15,369 bases of DNA from Methanospirillum hungatei (GTDB taxonomy: Archaea; Halobacteriota; Methanomicrobia; Methanomicrobiales; Methanospirillaceae), in the NCBI RefSeq assembly GCF_020216685.1, contig NZ_JAIWNS010000130.1:1-15369 (forward strand). The letters run 5' to 3'. The position numbers were made by a program, and so were the translations under genes. How positions within the stretch are numbered: position 1 is the stretch's first letter; each line of letters starts with the position of its first letter. The notes beneath the pieces are model-generated. The model made no database searches and had not been told where the DNA came from. It worked only from the letters and a program-made list of their open reading frames with translations. Below, piece by piece: positions 15,121-15,369 of this stretch.

Positions 15121-15369
15121 ATGGTTTTCTCAAATGAGTTGATATTTGCAGACACTTCATTTTTTATTGCCCTTTTAAATGAATCTGATCAATATCACAT
15201 GATTGCTCATAAAATTTCAAAGAAAATAAGATCTCATTCTCATTTGTATCTGACAGAGGGCATTATCCTTGAACTTGCTGATGCTTTTTGTAAAAATAAA
15301 CGAAATGAAGTTTCATCGCTAATAGATACTCTCTACAAATCTGAACACTGTACAATAATTCCTATTCAG
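15121..15369 (+). CDS. PIN-domain RNase toxin (VapC-like), 3'-truncated by window edge
   Basis: The frame opens at the ATG at 15121 and stays open for 83 codons to the end of the window. The N-terminus LIFADTSFFIALLNESDQYH carries the first PIN acid (D11) and the typical 'DTS..IALLN..D..H' pattern. The second acid is probably E51 in TEGIILELADAF. It should be an endoribonuclease toxin neutralised by the AF2212-like protein encoded 10 bp upstream. The last third, with the remaining acidic residues, lies outside, so integrity cannot be judged. No strong Shine-Dalgarno is present; translation may be coupled to the antitoxin gene. Confidence 0.83.
   Translation, partial: MVFSNELIFADTSFFIALLNESDQYHMIAHKISKKIRSHSHLYLTEGIILELADAFCKNKRNEVSSLIDTLYKSEHCTIIPIQ

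Noticed and set aside
1..15369. tRNA, rRNA, CRISPR array, insertion sequence or integrase.
   Set aside because: No cloverleaf-like segment, regular short repeat array, transposase motif or terminal inverted repeats were seen on reading both strands. Small RNAs cannot be excluded without computation.

Overview
The window looks like chromosome of a hydrogen-using methanogenic archaeon, most likely a Methanomicrobiales member close to Methanospirillum. This is inferred from a HycI-type [NiFe]-hydrogenase protease, archaeal TATA-like promoters (one giving a probable leaderless start), a histidine kinase with a HisKA_7TM-type sensor and a methanogen-style HD box, a 5'-nucleotidase with an N-terminal signal, and AF2212-like and MNT/HEPN toxin-antitoxin genes. 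The species cannot be fixed from sequence alone.

Layout, left to right. (1) 2-2056, +: a DEAH helicase with a C-terminal DUF1998 cysteine cluster (Hrq1/MrfA type), cut at its 5' end by the window edge. (2) 2065-2988, -: a hydrogenase maturation protease followed by an unknown coiled-coil protein, probably one transcript. (3) 3072-7965, +: a tightly packed three-gene operon of a YegL/TerY-type vWA protein, a PP2C phosphatase and a very large Ser/Thr-kinase-like protein. This is an archaeal version of the vWA-phosphatase-kinase 'TerY-P triad'. The kinase has three Ig-like repeats with a near-exact 100-residue period, one catalytically complete kinase domain, and a second region that I read as a degenerate kinase lobe followed by the family's zinc motif. 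(4) 7995-9740, -: a secreted UshA-like 5'-nucleotidase/phosphoesterase. (5) 9860-11578, +: an AAA-ATPase-like plus PD-(D/E)XK protein (PF09820/DUF1703 type) whose Walker A glycine is replaced by valine. (6) 11713-12443, -: an mntA-hepT (MNT/HEPN) toxin-antitoxin pair with a perfect 8-bp inverted repeat upstream, then a HicB-like reading frame with no normal start codon (12516-12731). (7) 12906-14667, +: a 7TM sensor histidine kinase split in two by a one-base frameshift in a CCCC run. (8) 14868-15369, +: an AF2212-like antitoxin and the first 83 codons of a PIN-domain toxin that runs off the window.

The best candidate for an under-described system is the vWA-PP2C-kinase operon, because of the kinase/degenerate-kinase arrangement on one chain. 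The right third (about 11.6-12.9 kb and 14.7-15.4 kb) is visibly more AT-rich and holds three toxin-antitoxin-type loci, one of them apparently decayed, so it reads as accessory DNA. No RNA genes, CRISPR arrays or insertion sequences were seen.
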